From contig NZ_BJDM01000013.1 in NCBI RefSeq assembly GCF_005405145.1, forward strand, positions 1 to 52,426: DNA of 52,426 nucleotides, written 5' to 3'. Both the position numbers and the translations under genes were made by a program. Below, piece by piece: positions 28,621-37,617 of this stretch. Numbering within the stretch: the first letter of the stretch is position 1; every line of letters begins with the position of its first letter. A model generated the notes under the pieces. That model had not been told where the DNA came from, made no database searches, and saw only the letters and a program-made list of their open reading frames with translations. The stretch comes from Paucilactobacillus kaifaensis (GTDB taxonomy: Bacteria > Bacillota > Bacilli > Lactobacillales > Lactobacillaceae).

Positions 28621-28629
28621 TGATATAAT
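28621..28629 (+). promoter_or_regulatory. Extended -10 promoter of cdaA
   Basis: TGATATAAT: perfect TATAAT (28624-28629) preceded by TGn, 30 nt before the ATG. No good -35, as is common for extended -10 promoters. Confidence 0.65.
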
Positions 28630-28659
28630 AGAGACTGTATTTTACTTGGAGGTAATGCT

Positions 28660-29508
28660 ATGGCATTTAGTTGGGGCGAAATCCTCACATGGCAAAATGT
28701 TATTCGTCTGATTGACATCGGTGTTGTGTGGTTTTTAATCTATGAATTAATGATGTTGCTACGCGGAACAAGAGCAGTTCAGTTGTTTCGGGGTATCATA
28801 GTTATTATTGTGGTTAAATTAGTCAGCTGGTACGTCGGGTTGAGTACCGTTTCGTGGATTATGGATCAAATCATTAACTGGGGCGTTATTGCAATGGTAG
28901 TGATTTTTCAACCAGAAATCAGACGAGGACTTGAACATATCGGCCGTGGAACAGTCTTTACTCGTAATCGGCGAGAAAACGAGAAAGAAGAGGCACTCAT
29001 AAATCAGCTTGATCAAGCATTACAATACATGTCTAAAAGAAGAATCGGTGCACTAATTACCATGCAGATGGAAACTGGTTTGGAGGAGTACATTGAAACT
29101 GGAATTCCGATGGACGCCGATGTTTCTGGGGCACTATTGATTAATACTTTTATTCCGAATACTCCACTCCATGATGGGGCAGTAATTATTAAAGATAATC
29201 GGATTGCAGTAGCAGCAGCGTATTTACCGCTGTCCGAAAGTAATTTGATTCCTAAAGAACTGGGGACAAGGCACCGTGCAGCTGTTGGTATTAGCGAAGT
29301 TACAGATGCATTGACAATTGTTATTTCTGAAGAAACCGGTGAAATTTCAATTACTAAAGATAATGAGTTATTACGTGGTATGACTCGCGATGATTATCTG
29401 AAATTTCTTCGTGACCAGTTATATTCTCATGAAGTCGAGAATCGAAATCCCATTGCTGAATTTATTGAAGGTATCTTTAATAAAGGAGGTCGAGACAATG
29501 AAAAATAA
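28660..29508 (+). CDS. cdaA: Diadenylate cyclase CdaA (c-di-AMP synthase)
   Basis: 282 aa. Makes cyclic di-AMP from two ATP; c-di-AMP controls potassium, osmolytes and wall homeostasis. Three N-terminal membrane helices (about 13-35, 40-60, 64-84), then the DAC domain with DGA at 172-174 and RHR at 204-206. Ribosome site TTGGAGGTAA. First gene of the conserved cdaA-cdaR-glmM operon; its end overlaps cdaR by 11 nt. Confidence 0.97.
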   Translation: MAFSWGEILTWQNVIRLIDIGVVWFLIYELMMLLRGTRAVQLFRGIIVIIVVKLVSWYVGLSTVSWIMDQIINWGVIAMVVIFQPEIRRGLEHIGRGTVFTRNRRENEKEEALINQLDQALQYMSKRRIGALITMQMETGLEEYIETGIPMDADVSGALLINTFIPNTPLHDGAVIIKDNRIAVAAAYLPLSESNLIPKELGTRHRAAVGISEVTDALTIVISEETGEISITKDNELLRGMTRDDYLKFLRDQLYSHEVENRNPIAEFIEGIFNKGGRDNEK

Positions 29509-30259
29509 CGACAAACATGTAGGCTTATTCAATAATCGCTGGTTTTTTAGAATAATTACATTAATTTTTGCGGTCTTATTATTTGTTTACGTCAACGGCA
29601 GTAAGTTGGATAATGTCCGCCATGGTTCTGATAACGGCAAAAATTCAATTCTAACCTCTAATAAGAAAAAAACAATCTCCATGCCACTTGAGCTCAGCGT
29701 TAATAGTGATCGGTATGTCGTTTCAGGCTATCCACAAAACGTCAAAGTTGAAATTCAAGGACCCGCAGCATTAGTTACTACCACAACGAACACTCAAAAT
29801 TTTAAAATTTCAGCTGATTTAACATCCCTAGGTGCGGGTAAACATAAGGTTAAGTTGACGCAGTCTGGTCTTAATAATGACCTTAGTTATCAAATTAAAC
29901 CCAGAACAATCACAGTTGATATTCAAGCTCGCAAAACTGTTACAGTACCGGTTAATGTATTGCTCAGTCAAAAGGAAATTGCGGATGGTTACAAGCTCGG
30001 AAAAGCAACTTCTTCGGCTCAAACAGCAACGATTACTGGTTCGGTCGATGAAGTTAATAAAGTCGATCGAGTGGTGGCTTCAATTAATGTGGCTAAAGAC
30101 ACAAAAAAAGACATTAATAAACGAGTAACGCTGCAAGCAATTGATCAAAACGGGAACACAGTTAGTGTGGTAATTACACCACAAACAACGAATGTGGTTG
30201 TACCAGTAACTAGTGATGAGAGTAGTTCATCAAGTAGTAGTGAGAACTCCTCATCATAG
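29498..30259 (+). CDS. cdaR: CdaA regulatory protein CdaR (YbbR-domain)
   Basis: 253 aa from ATG 29498 (MKNNDKHVGLFNN; AAAGGAGGTCG upstream); the frame is open earlier only through overlap with cdaA. One N-terminal membrane helix (about 17-33) and an extracytoplasmic region of YbbR repeats (SMPLELSVNSDRYVVSGYP, VTVPVNVLL). It ends in a Ser-rich tail. Known to interact with CdaA and modulate its activity. Confidence 0.93.
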   Translation: MKNNDKHVGLFNNRWFFRIITLIFAVLLFVYVNGSKLDNVRHGSDNGKNSILTSNKKKTISMPLELSVNSDRYVVSGYPQNVKVEIQGPAALVTTTTNTQNFKISADLTSLGAGKHKVKLTQSGLNNDLSYQIKPRTITVDIQARKTVTVPVNVLLSQKEIADGYKLGKATSSAQTATITGSVDEVNKVDRVVASINVAKDTKKDINKRVTLQAIDQNGNTVSVVITPQTTNVVVPVTSDESSSSSSSENSSS

Positions 30260-30311
30260 CAAAACACGTTAAGCAAATAAAAAAGTGAACTAAACGAAAT
30301 GAGGAAAAATA

Positions 30312-31658
30312 ATGAATCTAAAATATTTTGGTACCGACGGAGTCCGAGGGGTTGCCAACCAAGAGCTTAGCCCAGAATTGGCATTTAAACTAGGACGAAC
30401 TGGTGGGTATGTACTGACACAGCATTCTCAGCGCAAACAACCACAAGTGCTGGTATCACATGATACAAGGATTTCTGGTGAAATGTTAGAAGAAGCACTA
30501 ATTGCTGGATTACTATCAGTCGGTATTGAAGTGTTACGTTTAGGGATTGTTACGACCCCAGGGGTGGCTTATTTAGTTCGCGCTCAAGAAGCAGACGCTG
30601 GTGTCATGATCACCGCTTCCCATAATCCAATTCAATATAACGGAATTAAATTTTTCGGTGGTGATGGGTTTAAACTATCTGATGAACTAGAAGCTGAAAT
30701 TGAAAAGTTATTGGATGCACCGACAGATGATTTGCCTCGACCGGCCGCTGAAGGGCTGGGGAAGGTATCTGATTATCATGAGGGAGCATTAAAGTATACC
30801 CAATTCTTAGAACAAACAGTTTCTGGTGACTTAAATGGTTTAACTATTGCTGTTGATGCTGCTAATGGCGCTACTAGTAACTTTGTTTCATCTATTTTCG
30901 CGGATATGGATGTTGAGTTTAGCACAATTGGAACTTCACCAGATGGGTTAAATACGAACTTAGATGTTGGTTCAACGCATCCAGAAGCGTTGCAAAAGTT
31001 TGTAGTGGAACAGCATGCACAACTGGGAGTCGCTTTTGATGGTGACGGAGATCGATGCATTGCGGTTGATGAAAATGGGGCCATTGTTAATGGTGACAAA
31101 ATTATGTTTATTTGTGGTAAATACATGAATGAACGTGGCCGGTTAAAAAAAGATACTGTTGTAACAACGGTAATGAGCAATTTGGGTATGTATAAAGCAT
31201 TGGAAGCAGCCGGGATGACCAGCGTTAAAACTAAGGTTGGCGATCGCTATGTCGTTGAAGAAATGCTTAAAAATGGTTATAACTTGGGTGGCGAACAATC
31301 TGGTCATATTATCTTTTTGGATTTTAATACAACCGGAGATGGGATGCTAACAGCGCTACAGTTATTATCAGTGATTAAACAAACTGGTAAACCACTGTCT
31401 GAGTTGGCACAAGAAGTAACGGAATATCCACAGGAACTGGTCAATATTAAAGTTGCTGACAAGCAGGCTGCACTAAAAAATGAAGCACTGTTGGGTATCA
31501 TCGCTCAAGTTGAACATGAAATGAACGGTGATGGGCGTGTATTAGTACGACCAAGTGGCACTGAACCACTTTTACGAATCATGGCAGAAGCACCAACTAA
31601 AGAAGAAGTTCATGAATATGTTGCTCGAATTGCCGCAGTGGCAGAAAAAGAACTTTAA
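30312..31658 (+). CDS. glmM: Phosphoglucosamine mutase
   Basis: 448 aa. Converts glucosamine-6-P to glucosamine-1-P for UDP-GlcNAc. N-terminal FGTDGVRG; phosphoserine loop TASHNP with Ser103; metal loop DGDGDR; GEQSGHI sugar loop; C-terminal phosphate loop [10 protein letters not shown]. In other Firmicutes GlmM binds and inhibits CdaA, consistent with the operon. Terminator follows. Confidence 0.98.
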   Translation: MNLKYFGTDGVRGVANQELSPELAFKLGRTGGYVLTQHSQRKQPQVLVSHDTRISGEMLEEALIAGLLSVGIEVLRLGIVTTPGVAYLVRAQEADAGVMITASHNPIQYNGIKFFGGDGFKLSDELEAEIEKLLDAPTDDLPRPAAEGLGKVSDYHEGALKYTQFLEQTVSGDLNGLTIAVDAANGATSNFVSSIFADMDVEFSTIGTSPDGLNTNLDVGSTHPEALQKFVVEQHAQLGVAFDGDGDRCIAVDENGAIVNGDKIMFICGKYMNERGRLKKDTVVTTVMSNLGMYKALEAAGMTSVKTKVGDRYVVEEMLKNGYNLGGEQSGHIIFLDFNTTGDGMLTALQLLSVIKQTGKPLSELAQEVTEYPQELVNIKVADKQAALKNEALLGIIAQVEHEMNGDGRVLVRPSGTEPLLRIMAEAPTKEEVHEYVARIAAVAEKEL

Positions 31659-31661
31659 TCT

Positions 31662-31699
31662 AAAAACTGACTTCTTAATTTAATGAGAAGTCAGTTTTT
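31662..31699 (+). terminator. Terminator of the cdaA-cdaR-glmM operon
   Basis: AAAAACTGACTTCT (31662-31675) pairs with AGAAGTCAGTTTTT (31686-31699). Confidence 0.9.
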
Positions 31700-31735
31700 A
31701 AAGTTTATTTAAAGATAGACCAATTTGCATCTAAA

Positions 31736-31764
31736 TTGACATTCTTTTAGTAAGTTATTATCAT
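31736..31764 (+). promoter_or_regulatory. Promoter of glmS
   Basis: Perfect -35 TTGACA (31736-31741), 17-nt spacer, TATCAT (31759-31764), about 85 nt before the glmS ATG. Confidence 0.8.
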
Positions 31765-31797
31765 GTTTAGATGTATACTGAGATATGTAATAAAAAC

Positions 31798-31815
31798 GTG
31801 TACTATACCAATTGA
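31798..31815. promoter_or_regulatory. NagR-like operator in the glmS leader
   Basis: GTGTACTATACCAATTG contains ACTATACCAAT, identical to the nagB operator core at 36170-36179. It lies downstream of the glmS promoter, where a GntR/HutC repressor would block elongation. Only one good half-site (CCAATT); the opposite half is poor. Confidence 0.5.
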
Positions 31816-31847
31816 AAAACATTTATTGATAAAGGACGGGAATTGAC

Positions 31848-33668
31848 ATGTGTGGAATTGTAGGCATCACAGGAACAAAGGCGGCTGTTTCTGTATTAAT
31901 TAATGGGTTAGAGCGATTGGAATATCGTGGATACGATTCTGCGGGAATCTATGTCAACGATCAAACTGGCACAGATTATTTAGTCAAACGAGTTGGTCGC
32001 ATTAAGAATTTAAAATCAGCACTGACTCCTGAAATTCAAGGGTCAACTGGGATAGGACACACACGGTGGGCAACTCATGGAGTTCCTAGTGAAACTAATG
32101 CGCATCCTCAATATTCAGCAGACGAACGTTTTTACCTCGTTCATAACGGTGTCATTGAAAATTTTGAACAGCTTAAGCAAGAATACTTGGCCGATGTTAC
32201 CTTTCAAAGTCAAACTGATACAGAAGTAATTGTGCAGTTAATCGATTTGTTTGTGGTGGAGTATCAGATGGACACTAAATCAGCATTCTTAAAAGTGTTG
32301 CATTTAATTAGTGATGATTCGTCATACGCGTTTGTATTGATGGATCGACAAACCCCTGATACTTTGTATGTGGCTAAAAATAAGAGTCCCTTACTGGTTG
32401 GTGTTGGGGATGGATTCAACATGGTGGCTTCAGATGCGGTTGCCATGTTGAAGGAAACCCATACTTTTATGGAAATTCAGGATCGTGAAGTTGTGATTGT
32501 CCAGCCAGGTGGCGTCGTTATTCGCGATTTTGATGGTAATGAAATGAAACGCGATACTTTTCGGGTTGATATGGATGCTAGTGCCGCAGATAAGGGCACA
32601 TATCCATTTTATATGTTGAAAGAAGTGGATGAGCAACCTGCTGTAATGCGTAAATTGGTACAAGAGTATCTCGATGAAAATGGTAACCCAGTACTTGAAC
32701 CAGAGTTACTTTCTCAAATGAAACAGGCTGATCGACTTTATATTATTGGCGCTGGAACAAGTTACCACGCTGGTTTAATTGGTGCGCGGTTGTTTGAACG
32801 TTTAACTGATGTTCCAACGCAAGTGTTTATTTCGTCTGAGTTTGCCTATGAGCAACCAATTATGTCGGAAAAGCCATTCTTCATCTTCCTAACGCAAAGT
32901 GGCGAGACAGCTGATAGTCGTGAAGTTTTGGTTAATATCAAAAAGCAGGGTTGGCCAAGTTTAACAATTACTAACGTCCCCAAATCAACACTTTCTCGTG
33001 AAGCATCATTTACTTTACTACTACATGCGGGCCCAGAAATCGCAGTTGCTTCAACAAAGGCCTATACGGCTCAAGTAGCATTACAAGCTATTTTGGCAAA
33101 GGGTCTTGGCATTGCAATGGCTAAGAAATCGGCTGATGATTTTGATGTTAAACAGCAATTAGGTTTAGTAGCTGTTGGTATGCAGGCAATTGTAGACAGT
33201 AAGGATATGTTGGAATCTGTTGCCACCCGTTATTTATCTGAACCACGCAATGCGTTTTATATTGGACGTGGGCTTGATTGGTCAGTTGCTTTGGAATCTG
33301 CACTGAAGCTAAAAGAAATTTCGTATGTTCAAGCAGAAGGATTTGCTTCTGGAGAATTAAAGCATGGAACAATCGCTCTAATTGAAGATAAAACGCCGGT
33401 GATTGGGATCATTACTCAAGATCGGACTGCTGGTTTAACTCGGAGTAATTTACAAGAAGTAGTTTCACGAGGTGCGAGTGTTTTAACCATTGCTTCTAAG
33501 CATTTAGCACAGCCAGATGATACGATTGTATTACCGGATGTTGATTCACTTTTGACACCACTGTTGAGTGTTGTACCAGCTCAACTATTGGCATATTATA
33601 CGAGCCTTGGTAAGGGACTAGATGTTGATAAACCAAGGAACTTGGCTAAATCAGTAACTGTACAGTAA
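31848..33668 (+). CDS. glmS: Glutamine-fructose-6-phosphate aminotransferase (isomerising)
   Basis: 606 aa. First step of hexosamine synthesis. The N-terminal Ntn glutaminase begins with catalytic Cys2 (MCGIVGITG); GHTRWATHG and LVHNGVIENF follow; two SIS isomerase domains carry GAGTSYHAG, LTQSGETADS and EGFASGELKHG; C-terminal KPRNLAKSVTVQ. In many Bacilli a glmS ribozyme precedes this gene; the 190-nt leader here has no recognisable ribozyme core, but has a NagR-like site. Confidence 0.98.
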   Translation: MCGIVGITGTKAAVSVLINGLERLEYRGYDSAGIYVNDQTGTDYLVKRVGRIKNLKSALTPEIQGSTGIGHTRWATHGVPSETNAHPQYSADERFYLVHNGVIENFEQLKQEYLADVTFQSQTDTEVIVQLIDLFVVEYQMDTKSAFLKVLHLISDDSSYAFVLMDRQTPDTLYVAKNKSPLLVGVGDGFNMVASDAVAMLKETHTFMEIQDREVVIVQPGGVVIRDFDGNEMKRDTFRVDMDASAADKGTYPFYMLKEVDEQPAVMRKLVQEYLDENGNPVLEPELLSQMKQADRLYIIGAGTSYHAGLIGARLFERLTDVPTQVFISSEFAYEQPIMSEKPFFIFLTQSGETADSREVLVNIKKQGWPSLTITNVPKSTLSREASFTLLLHAGPEIAVASTKAYTAQVALQAILAKGLGIAMAKKSADDFDVKQQLGLVAVGMQAIVDSKDMLESVATRYLSEPRNAFYIGRGLDWSVALESALKLKEISYVQAEGFASGELKHGTIALIEDKTPVIGIITQDRTAGLTRSNLQEVVSRGASVLTIASKHLAQPDDTIVLPDVDSLLTPLLSVVPAQLLAYYTSLGKGLDVDKPRNLAKSVTVQ

Positions 33669-33695
33669 TTAATTATTGGATGAAGGTTTGACATA

Positions 33696-34541
33696 ATGCA
33701 TAAAAAAGGTTGGTTGTTGATAATCAGTTGTTTGTCGATATTATTATTGGTAGGTTGTAGTAAAAATGCTACCCAACATTCCAATAAAAAAGTAACGCAG
33801 CCGGTGCCAACTATTTTTGTTCATGGACTCATGGGGTCACATAAGTCGACCGACAAAATGATTACGGCAATGCAAAAAAACGGTCAAGCTAAGAAAATTA
33901 TGACAATTAATGTTCAAGCTGACGGGAAACTAAAGAGAATTGGCAAGTATGATCATCAGGTCAAAAGGCCAATTATTCAAGTTAATTTTGAGAATAATGA
34001 AGCTAGCATTCAAACACAGACAAAGTGGTTAACTGAGACACTGCATTATTTGAGAGTTAAACAGCACGTAAAACGATACAATGCTGTTGCTCATTCGGCC
34101 GGAAATATTACGTTAGTTGAGACTGAGATGAAAGCAACAAAGACAATTCCGCAATTAAAACGATTAGTAATCATCGCTGGTCCGTTCAATGGTGTAATTG
34201 GGATGAACGATGCAGCGAATACCAATCAACTACAAAAAAATTATCGACCAAAGATTATTTATCCTGCTAATGATTGGTATCCTAGTTATGAACAACTGCT
34301 ATCCTGGCGGCACCATTTCCCAGCCAATGTTAGAATATTGAATATTTATGGCGACTTAGGGGATGGATCCCATTCTGACGGAATGGTGACTGAACAATCT
34401 GAATTGTCCGTGAACTATTTATTGCGTGGGTTACACGATTCGATTAAAAACGTAAAAATTACCGGTCAAAATGCAGCACACAGTTCGTTACATGATAATC
34501 AGACAGTAAATCGTCAATTAATTAAATTTTTATGGAATTAA
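33696..34541 (+). CDS. Lipoprotein alpha/beta hydrolase (DUF915-like)
   Basis: 281 aa. Signal peptide with lipobox LLVGC (Cys21), so it is anchored on the outer face of the membrane. Hydrolase fold: FVHGLMGSHKS oxyanion region, nucleophile in AHSAGN (AxSxG), acidic residue in NIYGDLGDGSHSDGMV and His in AAHSSLHDN. This is the DUF915 cell-surface hydrolase family common in lactobacilli; substrate unknown. It is 27 nt after glmS and probably also transcribed from there. Confidence 0.88.
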   Translation: MHKKGWLLIISCLSILLLVGCSKNATQHSNKKVTQPVPTIFVHGLMGSHKSTDKMITAMQKNGQAKKIMTINVQADGKLKRIGKYDHQVKRPIIQVNFENNEASIQTQTKWLTETLHYLRVKQHVKRYNAVAHSAGNITLVETEMKATKTIPQLKRLVIIAGPFNGVIGMNDAANTNQLQKNYRPKIIYPANDWYPSYEQLLSWRHHFPANVRILNIYGDLGDGSHSDGMVTEQSELSVNYLLRGLHDSIKNVKITGQNAAHSSLHDNQTVNRQLIKFLWN

Positions 34542-34548
34542 AATTAAG

Positions 34549-34579
34549 CTTGCAACCGCAGTTGGTTGCGAGTTTTTTT
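34549..34579 (+). terminator. Terminator after the lipoprotein hydrolase
   Basis: CTTGCAACC (34549-34557) pairs with GGTTGCGAG (34564-34572), then TTTTTTT. Confidence 0.85.
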
Positions 34580-34623
34580 AGATGTTATTTAAAGAAAAAA
34601 GAAATTTATTTGCAGCGCTTCCA

Positions 34624-34652
34624 TTGAATTATGAAAAAGTTTTACATATAAT
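34624..34652 (+). promoter_or_regulatory. Promoter of the GntP permease gene
   Basis: TTGAAT (34624-34629), 17-nt spacer, perfect TATAAT (34647-34652). Directly upstream, TGCAGCGCTTCCA (34611-34623) is cre-like but one base short on the left arm. Confidence 0.7.
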
Positions 34653-34710
34653 GGTACGTATCGTTGTCAAAATGATGAATTAATATTTTAAATAAGAGAG
34701 AAGAGTAGTC

Positions 34711-36066
34711 ATGCAATTTCTAGTTTTATTGGTCAGCATTATCTTGTTGTTGATCCTGATTATTAAGGTCAAACTTAATACCTTTGTTTCATTAATTGTT
34801 ACCTCAATTGTTGCTGCACTATTGTTGGGAATGAATCCGGCGGATATTGCAACTTCAGTTAAAGATGGGATTGGGAGCTCATTAGGGGAATTAGCAATTG
34901 TTTTTGGTTTTGGTGCTATGATCGGTCGGCTGGTTTCAGATGCTGGTGGGTCATATCGGATTGCAAAAACTTTAATTGATAAGTTTGGAAAGAAACATTT
35001 GCAAATTGCGATTGTGGTTGCGTCCTTTATTATTGGGATGTCGCTATTCTTCGAAGTTGGCCTTGTTTTACTTATTCCAATTGTCTTTGCAGTCGCACTT
35101 GAAGCGGAGGTTCCATTACTTTATTTGGGGCTATCGATGGCTGCCGCATTGTCAGCAACACAAGGATTTTTACCTCCACAACCAGCTCCAACAGCTGTAG
35201 CAACGGCCCTTGGGGCAAATATTGGCCAGGTGTTACTGATTGGAATCGTTGTTGCAATTCCATGTGTTATCGTAGCCGGACCGCTATTTACTAGACTGGC
35301 TCAATGGTATGCTCCAGATGCATTTGTGATTAAAAAATCTTTGCCAGCATTTGGTGAGGTTAAAGAATATGATTTAAAAGATACTCCAAGTTTTGGCCTA
35401 TCAGCTTTGACATCGTTATTTCCAGTGATCTTTATGGCACTGACTACAATCTACTCGATGGTGTTTGAAGGCGGTAAAACGCCGACACATCCACATGGCT
35501 TTTCTGCTTTTATGACCATGATTGGAAATCCAATGATTGCAATGGTAATTGCTTTACTGTTTGCAATGTGGTCAATGGGAATTCATCGTGGTAAAACGAT
35601 GGGTGATATCGGCAGAACGCTTGAAAATGCTATGAAATCAATTGCCATGCTATTAATGGTTATTGGTGGTGGTTCTGCCTTTAAACAAGTTTTAATTGAT
35701 GGAGGAGTTGGTAAAGCAGTTCAGGATGCTATGACACATGCTAACCTGTCGCCAATTCTTTTAGGCTGGTTAATTGCTGTTTTGCTACGAGTATCACTGG
35801 GGTCTGCTACTGTAGCTGGAATGACAGCTGCAGGGCTTGTAACGCCTCTAATGCATACACTTGGAGCCGATCCTGTTATGATGGCTTTAGCGATTGGAGC
35901 GGGTTCTTTAGCTGCATCTCATGTTAATGATGCTGGTTTTTGGATGTTCCAAGAATACTTTGACCTAAGTGTTAAACAAACGCTACAAATTTGGACAGTG
36001 CTAGAGACTGTTATTTCAGTTGTGGGACTACTAATGGTACTGTTGTTAAATATGATTTTACATTAA
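34711..36066 (+). CDS. GntP-family gluconate:H+ symporter
   Basis: 451 aa, about 12-14 hydrophobic helices. GntP hallmarks: FGFGAMIGRLVSDAGGSYRIA, GMSLFFEVGLVLLIP, LPPQPAPTAVA, RVSLGSATVAGMTAAGL and ASHVNDAGFWMF. Likely imports gluconate or a similar sugar acid (related members take glycerate or idonate). No gluconate kinase or GntR neighbour is present, so substrate remains inferred. Terminator follows. Confidence 0.92.
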   Translation: MQFLVLLVSIILLLILIIKVKLNTFVSLIVTSIVAALLLGMNPADIATSVKDGIGSSLGELAIVFGFGAMIGRLVSDAGGSYRIAKTLIDKFGKKHLQIAIVVASFIIGMSLFFEVGLVLLIPIVFAVALEAEVPLLYLGLSMAAALSATQGFLPPQPAPTAVATALGANIGQVLLIGIVVAIPCVIVAGPLFTRLAQWYAPDAFVIKKSLPAFGEVKEYDLKDTPSFGLSALTSLFPVIFMALTTIYSMVFEGGKTPTHPHGFSAFMTMIGNPMIAMVIALLFAMWSMGIHRGKTMGDIGRTLENAMKSIAMLLMVIGGGSAFKQVLIDGGVGKAVQDAMTHANLSPILLGWLIAVLLRVSLGSATVAGMTAAGLVTPLMHTLGADPVMMALAIGAGSLAASHVNDAGFWMFQEYFDLSVKQTLQIWTVLETVISVVGLLMVLLLNMILH

Positions 36067-36078
36067 AATAAATTGATC

Positions 36079-36116
36079 AAAAATTTGGAACGAGCTTGCT
36101 TGTTTCAAATTTTTTG
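36079..36116 (+). terminator. Terminator after the GntP gene
   Basis: AAAAATTTGGAAC (36079-36091) pairs with GTTTCAAATTTTT (36102-36114), T-run. Confidence 0.8.
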
Positions 36117-36136
36117 TTTGTTTTATAATAATTAAG

Positions 36137-36165
36137 TTGCAAAATAAAAGGTGATACGTTATTAT
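36137..36165 (+). promoter_or_regulatory. Promoter of nagB
   Basis: TTGCAA (36137-36142), 17-nt spacer, TATTAT (36160-36165), 34 nt before the ATG. The -10 is inside the NagR-like palindrome. Confidence 0.7.
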
Positions 36166-36182
36166 TGGACTATACCAATAAT
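36161..36182. promoter_or_regulatory. NagR-like palindromic operator of nagB
   Basis: ATTATTGG-ACTATA-CCAATAAT: 8-bp perfect arms around 6 nt. The TTGG/CCAA core with central TATA resembles operators of the GntR/HutC repressor NagR (YvoA). Overlap with the -10 predicts repression relieved by amino-sugar phosphates. Confidence 0.72.
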
Positions 36183-36198
36183 ATATGGAGGACGTCTA

Positions 36199-36912
36199 AT
36201 GAAAGTTAAAATTGTGGCAGATCCAGCGACTGGTGGACAATCGGGATACGATATGTTTGCTGAAGCGTTAGAAAATGGCAGCAGTGTCTTTGGATTGGCA
36301 ACTGGGAGCACACCAGTTTCAACATATGATCAAATTACAGCTAGTGACCTTGATTTTAGTCAGTGCATCTCAATTAATTTAGATGAGTATGTTGGTCTAG
36401 CACCCACTCATCCACAAAGTTATCACGCATTTATGCAGCAGCATTTTTTTGATAAAAAACCATTTAAAAAATCATATGTTCCTAATGGTTTAAATCCGGA
36501 TGAACATGATGAAGCGCAGCAATACGAAAAATTAATCGCGGCAAACCCAATTGATTTTCAAATTTTAGGTCTTGGTCGTAATGGACATATCGGGTTCAAT
36601 GAGCCCGGGACTTCATTTGACTCGATTACACATCGAGTTGCGTTAACCCAATCGACAATTGATGCCAATGCTCGATTCTTTGATAATGAACACGAAGTCC
36701 CTCGTTATGCTTATTCGATGGGAATTGGAACAATTATGAAGTCTAAGCAGATCTTGATTGAAGCATATGGCGAAAATAAGGCACAGGCAGTACATCAGAT
36801 GATTGAAGGGCCTGTTACTGAAGATGTTCCTGCAAGTGTGCTACAGCGCCATCCTAATGTGACTGTGTTGATTGATCAAGCTGCTGCCATTCAATTAACT
36901 GGTGAGTACTAA
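36199..36912 (+). CDS. nagB: Glucosamine-6-phosphate deaminase
   Basis: 237 aa from ATG 36199 ([17 protein letters not shown] upstream); the longer frame from 36151 overlaps the promoter. Converts glucosamine-6-P to fructose-6-P plus ammonia, opposing GlmS. Motifs: GLATGSTPV phosphate loop, NLDEYVGL with Asp62, [14 protein letters not shown]. Short-form NagB as in Bacilli. Single gene: nagA is not adjacent. Confidence 0.96.
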   Translation: MKVKIVADPATGGQSGYDMFAEALENGSSVFGLATGSTPVSTYDQITASDLDFSQCISINLDEYVGLAPTHPQSYHAFMQQHFFDKKPFKKSYVPNGLNPDEHDEAQQYEKLIAANPIDFQILGLGRNGHIGFNEPGTSFDSITHRVALTQSTIDANARFFDNEHEVPRYAYSMGIGTIMKSKQILIEAYGENKAQAVHQMIEGPVTEDVPASVLQRHPNVTVLIDQAAAIQLTGEY

Positions 36913-36970
36913 TAGGAATAAGTTTTGGTTTAAATGATTAAGTTTAAATATTTGCTCTAGCTATGATCAT

Positions 36971-37014
36971 AGTGCGCGAGGTTATCAATATTAAAAGTCT
37001 TGTGCACTTTTTTA
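36971..37014 (+). terminator. Terminator after nagB
   Basis: AGTGCGCGAGG (36971-36981) pairs with TCTTGTGCACT (36998-37008) through several G-U pairs, followed by TTTTTT. Confidence 0.7.
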
Positions 37015-37024
37015 TAAATAGTTC

Positions 37025-37053
37025 TTGACAGCGCTTTCATAAAAGCATATTAT
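37025..37053 (+). promoter_or_regulatory. Promoter of the candidate small RNA
   Basis: Perfect -35 TTGACA (37025-37030), 17-nt spacer, TATTAT (37048-37053). A TATAAT overlaps at 37051-37056 but its spacing is too long. Confidence 0.72.
37026..37039. promoter_or_regulatory. cre box overlapping the small-RNA -35
   Basis: TGACAGCGCTTTCA matches TGWNANCGNTNWCA at every defined position and covers the -35, the standard position for CcpA repression. Confidence 0.8.
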
Positions 37054-37059
37054 AATGAG

Positions 37060-37143
37060 CGTAAGGTATTAAGTATTTACCTTCTAATCAATTCTCTTTC
37101 TCTCTTATGCCAATCACCGTTTTCCCAAACGGTGATTTTTTTT
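37060..37143 (+). ncRNA. Candidate CcpA-repressed small RNA, about 84 nt
   Basis: Own promoter with overlapping cre, and own terminator; the nagB terminator ends just upstream. Predicted RNA: hairpin AAGGUA / UACCUU (37063-37083), about 28 nt unpaired with a C/U-rich run UCUCUUUCUCUCUU (37093-37106), then terminator AAUCACCGUUU / AAACGGUGAUU with a UCCC loop (37112-37137). No open frame with a ribosome site. Free C/U runs plus UCCC loops are typical of Gram-positive sRNAs that pair with ribosome sites (RsaE and RsaI types). Alternatively it is a transcription attenuator for the gene at 37197. Confidence 0.65.
37112..37143 (+). terminator. Terminator of the small RNA
   Basis: 11-bp perfect stem, 4-nt loop TCCC (37123-37126), 7-8 T. 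Confidence 0.92.
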
Positions 37144-37196
37144 ACGTAATCAAAAAAATATTTTTAGATGTTAATGTTTGAATGAAGGTGCATTTA

Positions 37197-37553
37197 ATGA
37201 TAACAAAAATTAATGTAATTGGAGTAGTTCAATATGCTTTTGGTCAATCAACGCTATTTATGGGGGGTGTTGTTGACTCGGCTCTGGAAGAAAGATATGC
37301 GCGTCATTTAGCGAAAAAATTAAATGAATATGGGGTAACAATCGAGGTTGTTGCTAACCATGAATTTGGTGAACTTCCAAGTGGGGCAACACCGGATACT
37401 TTGTGGGTTATCAATCGAAACGTCGTGAGTTCTTTAAAAACAGAATTATTAAATAAACAATTTATAGTTGCTGAACATGGGGATGTATTTCGTGCAAATC
37501 CAAATGCTGTAGCCCTCAAAGTAGTCCAATTAATTCAAGCGCAGGATCACTGA
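37197..37553 (+). CDS. Unknown 118-aa protein
   Basis: From ATG 37197 (MITKINVIGVVQYAFGQ), with GAAGGTG 6 nt upstream; the ATG at 37182 lies within that site. No signal peptide or membrane segment. Alternating strands and helices (INVIGVVQYAF, YARHLAKKLNEYGVTIEVVANH, TLWVINRNVV, QFIVAEHGDVF, ALKVVQLIQ) look like a small three-layer alpha/beta domain. I do not recognise the family. It stands 50 nt after the small-RNA terminator and may be transcribed by readthrough from that promoter. Confidence 0.65.
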   Translation: MITKINVIGVVQYAFGQSTLFMGGVVDSALEERYARHLAKKLNEYGVTIEVVANHEFGELPSGATPDTLWVINRNVVSSLKTELLNKQFIVAEHGDVFRANPNAVALKVVQLIQAQDH

Positions 37554-37617
37554 TTACTTTTGACTTTGGTGGTTTGTTTAGCTAAAATTATATGTTGTAT
37601 ATAAAGGGGAGATCAGG

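Noticed and set aside
31700-31847. glmS ribozyme
   Set aside because: The leader is under 190 nt and lacks the conserved core; an ordinary promoter and NagR-like site account for it.
34611-34623. cre box before the GntP gene
   Set aside because: TGCAGCGCTTCCA shares the CAGCGCTT core with the true cre at 37026 but the left TG is one base too close, so it fails the spacing. Kept only as a remark.
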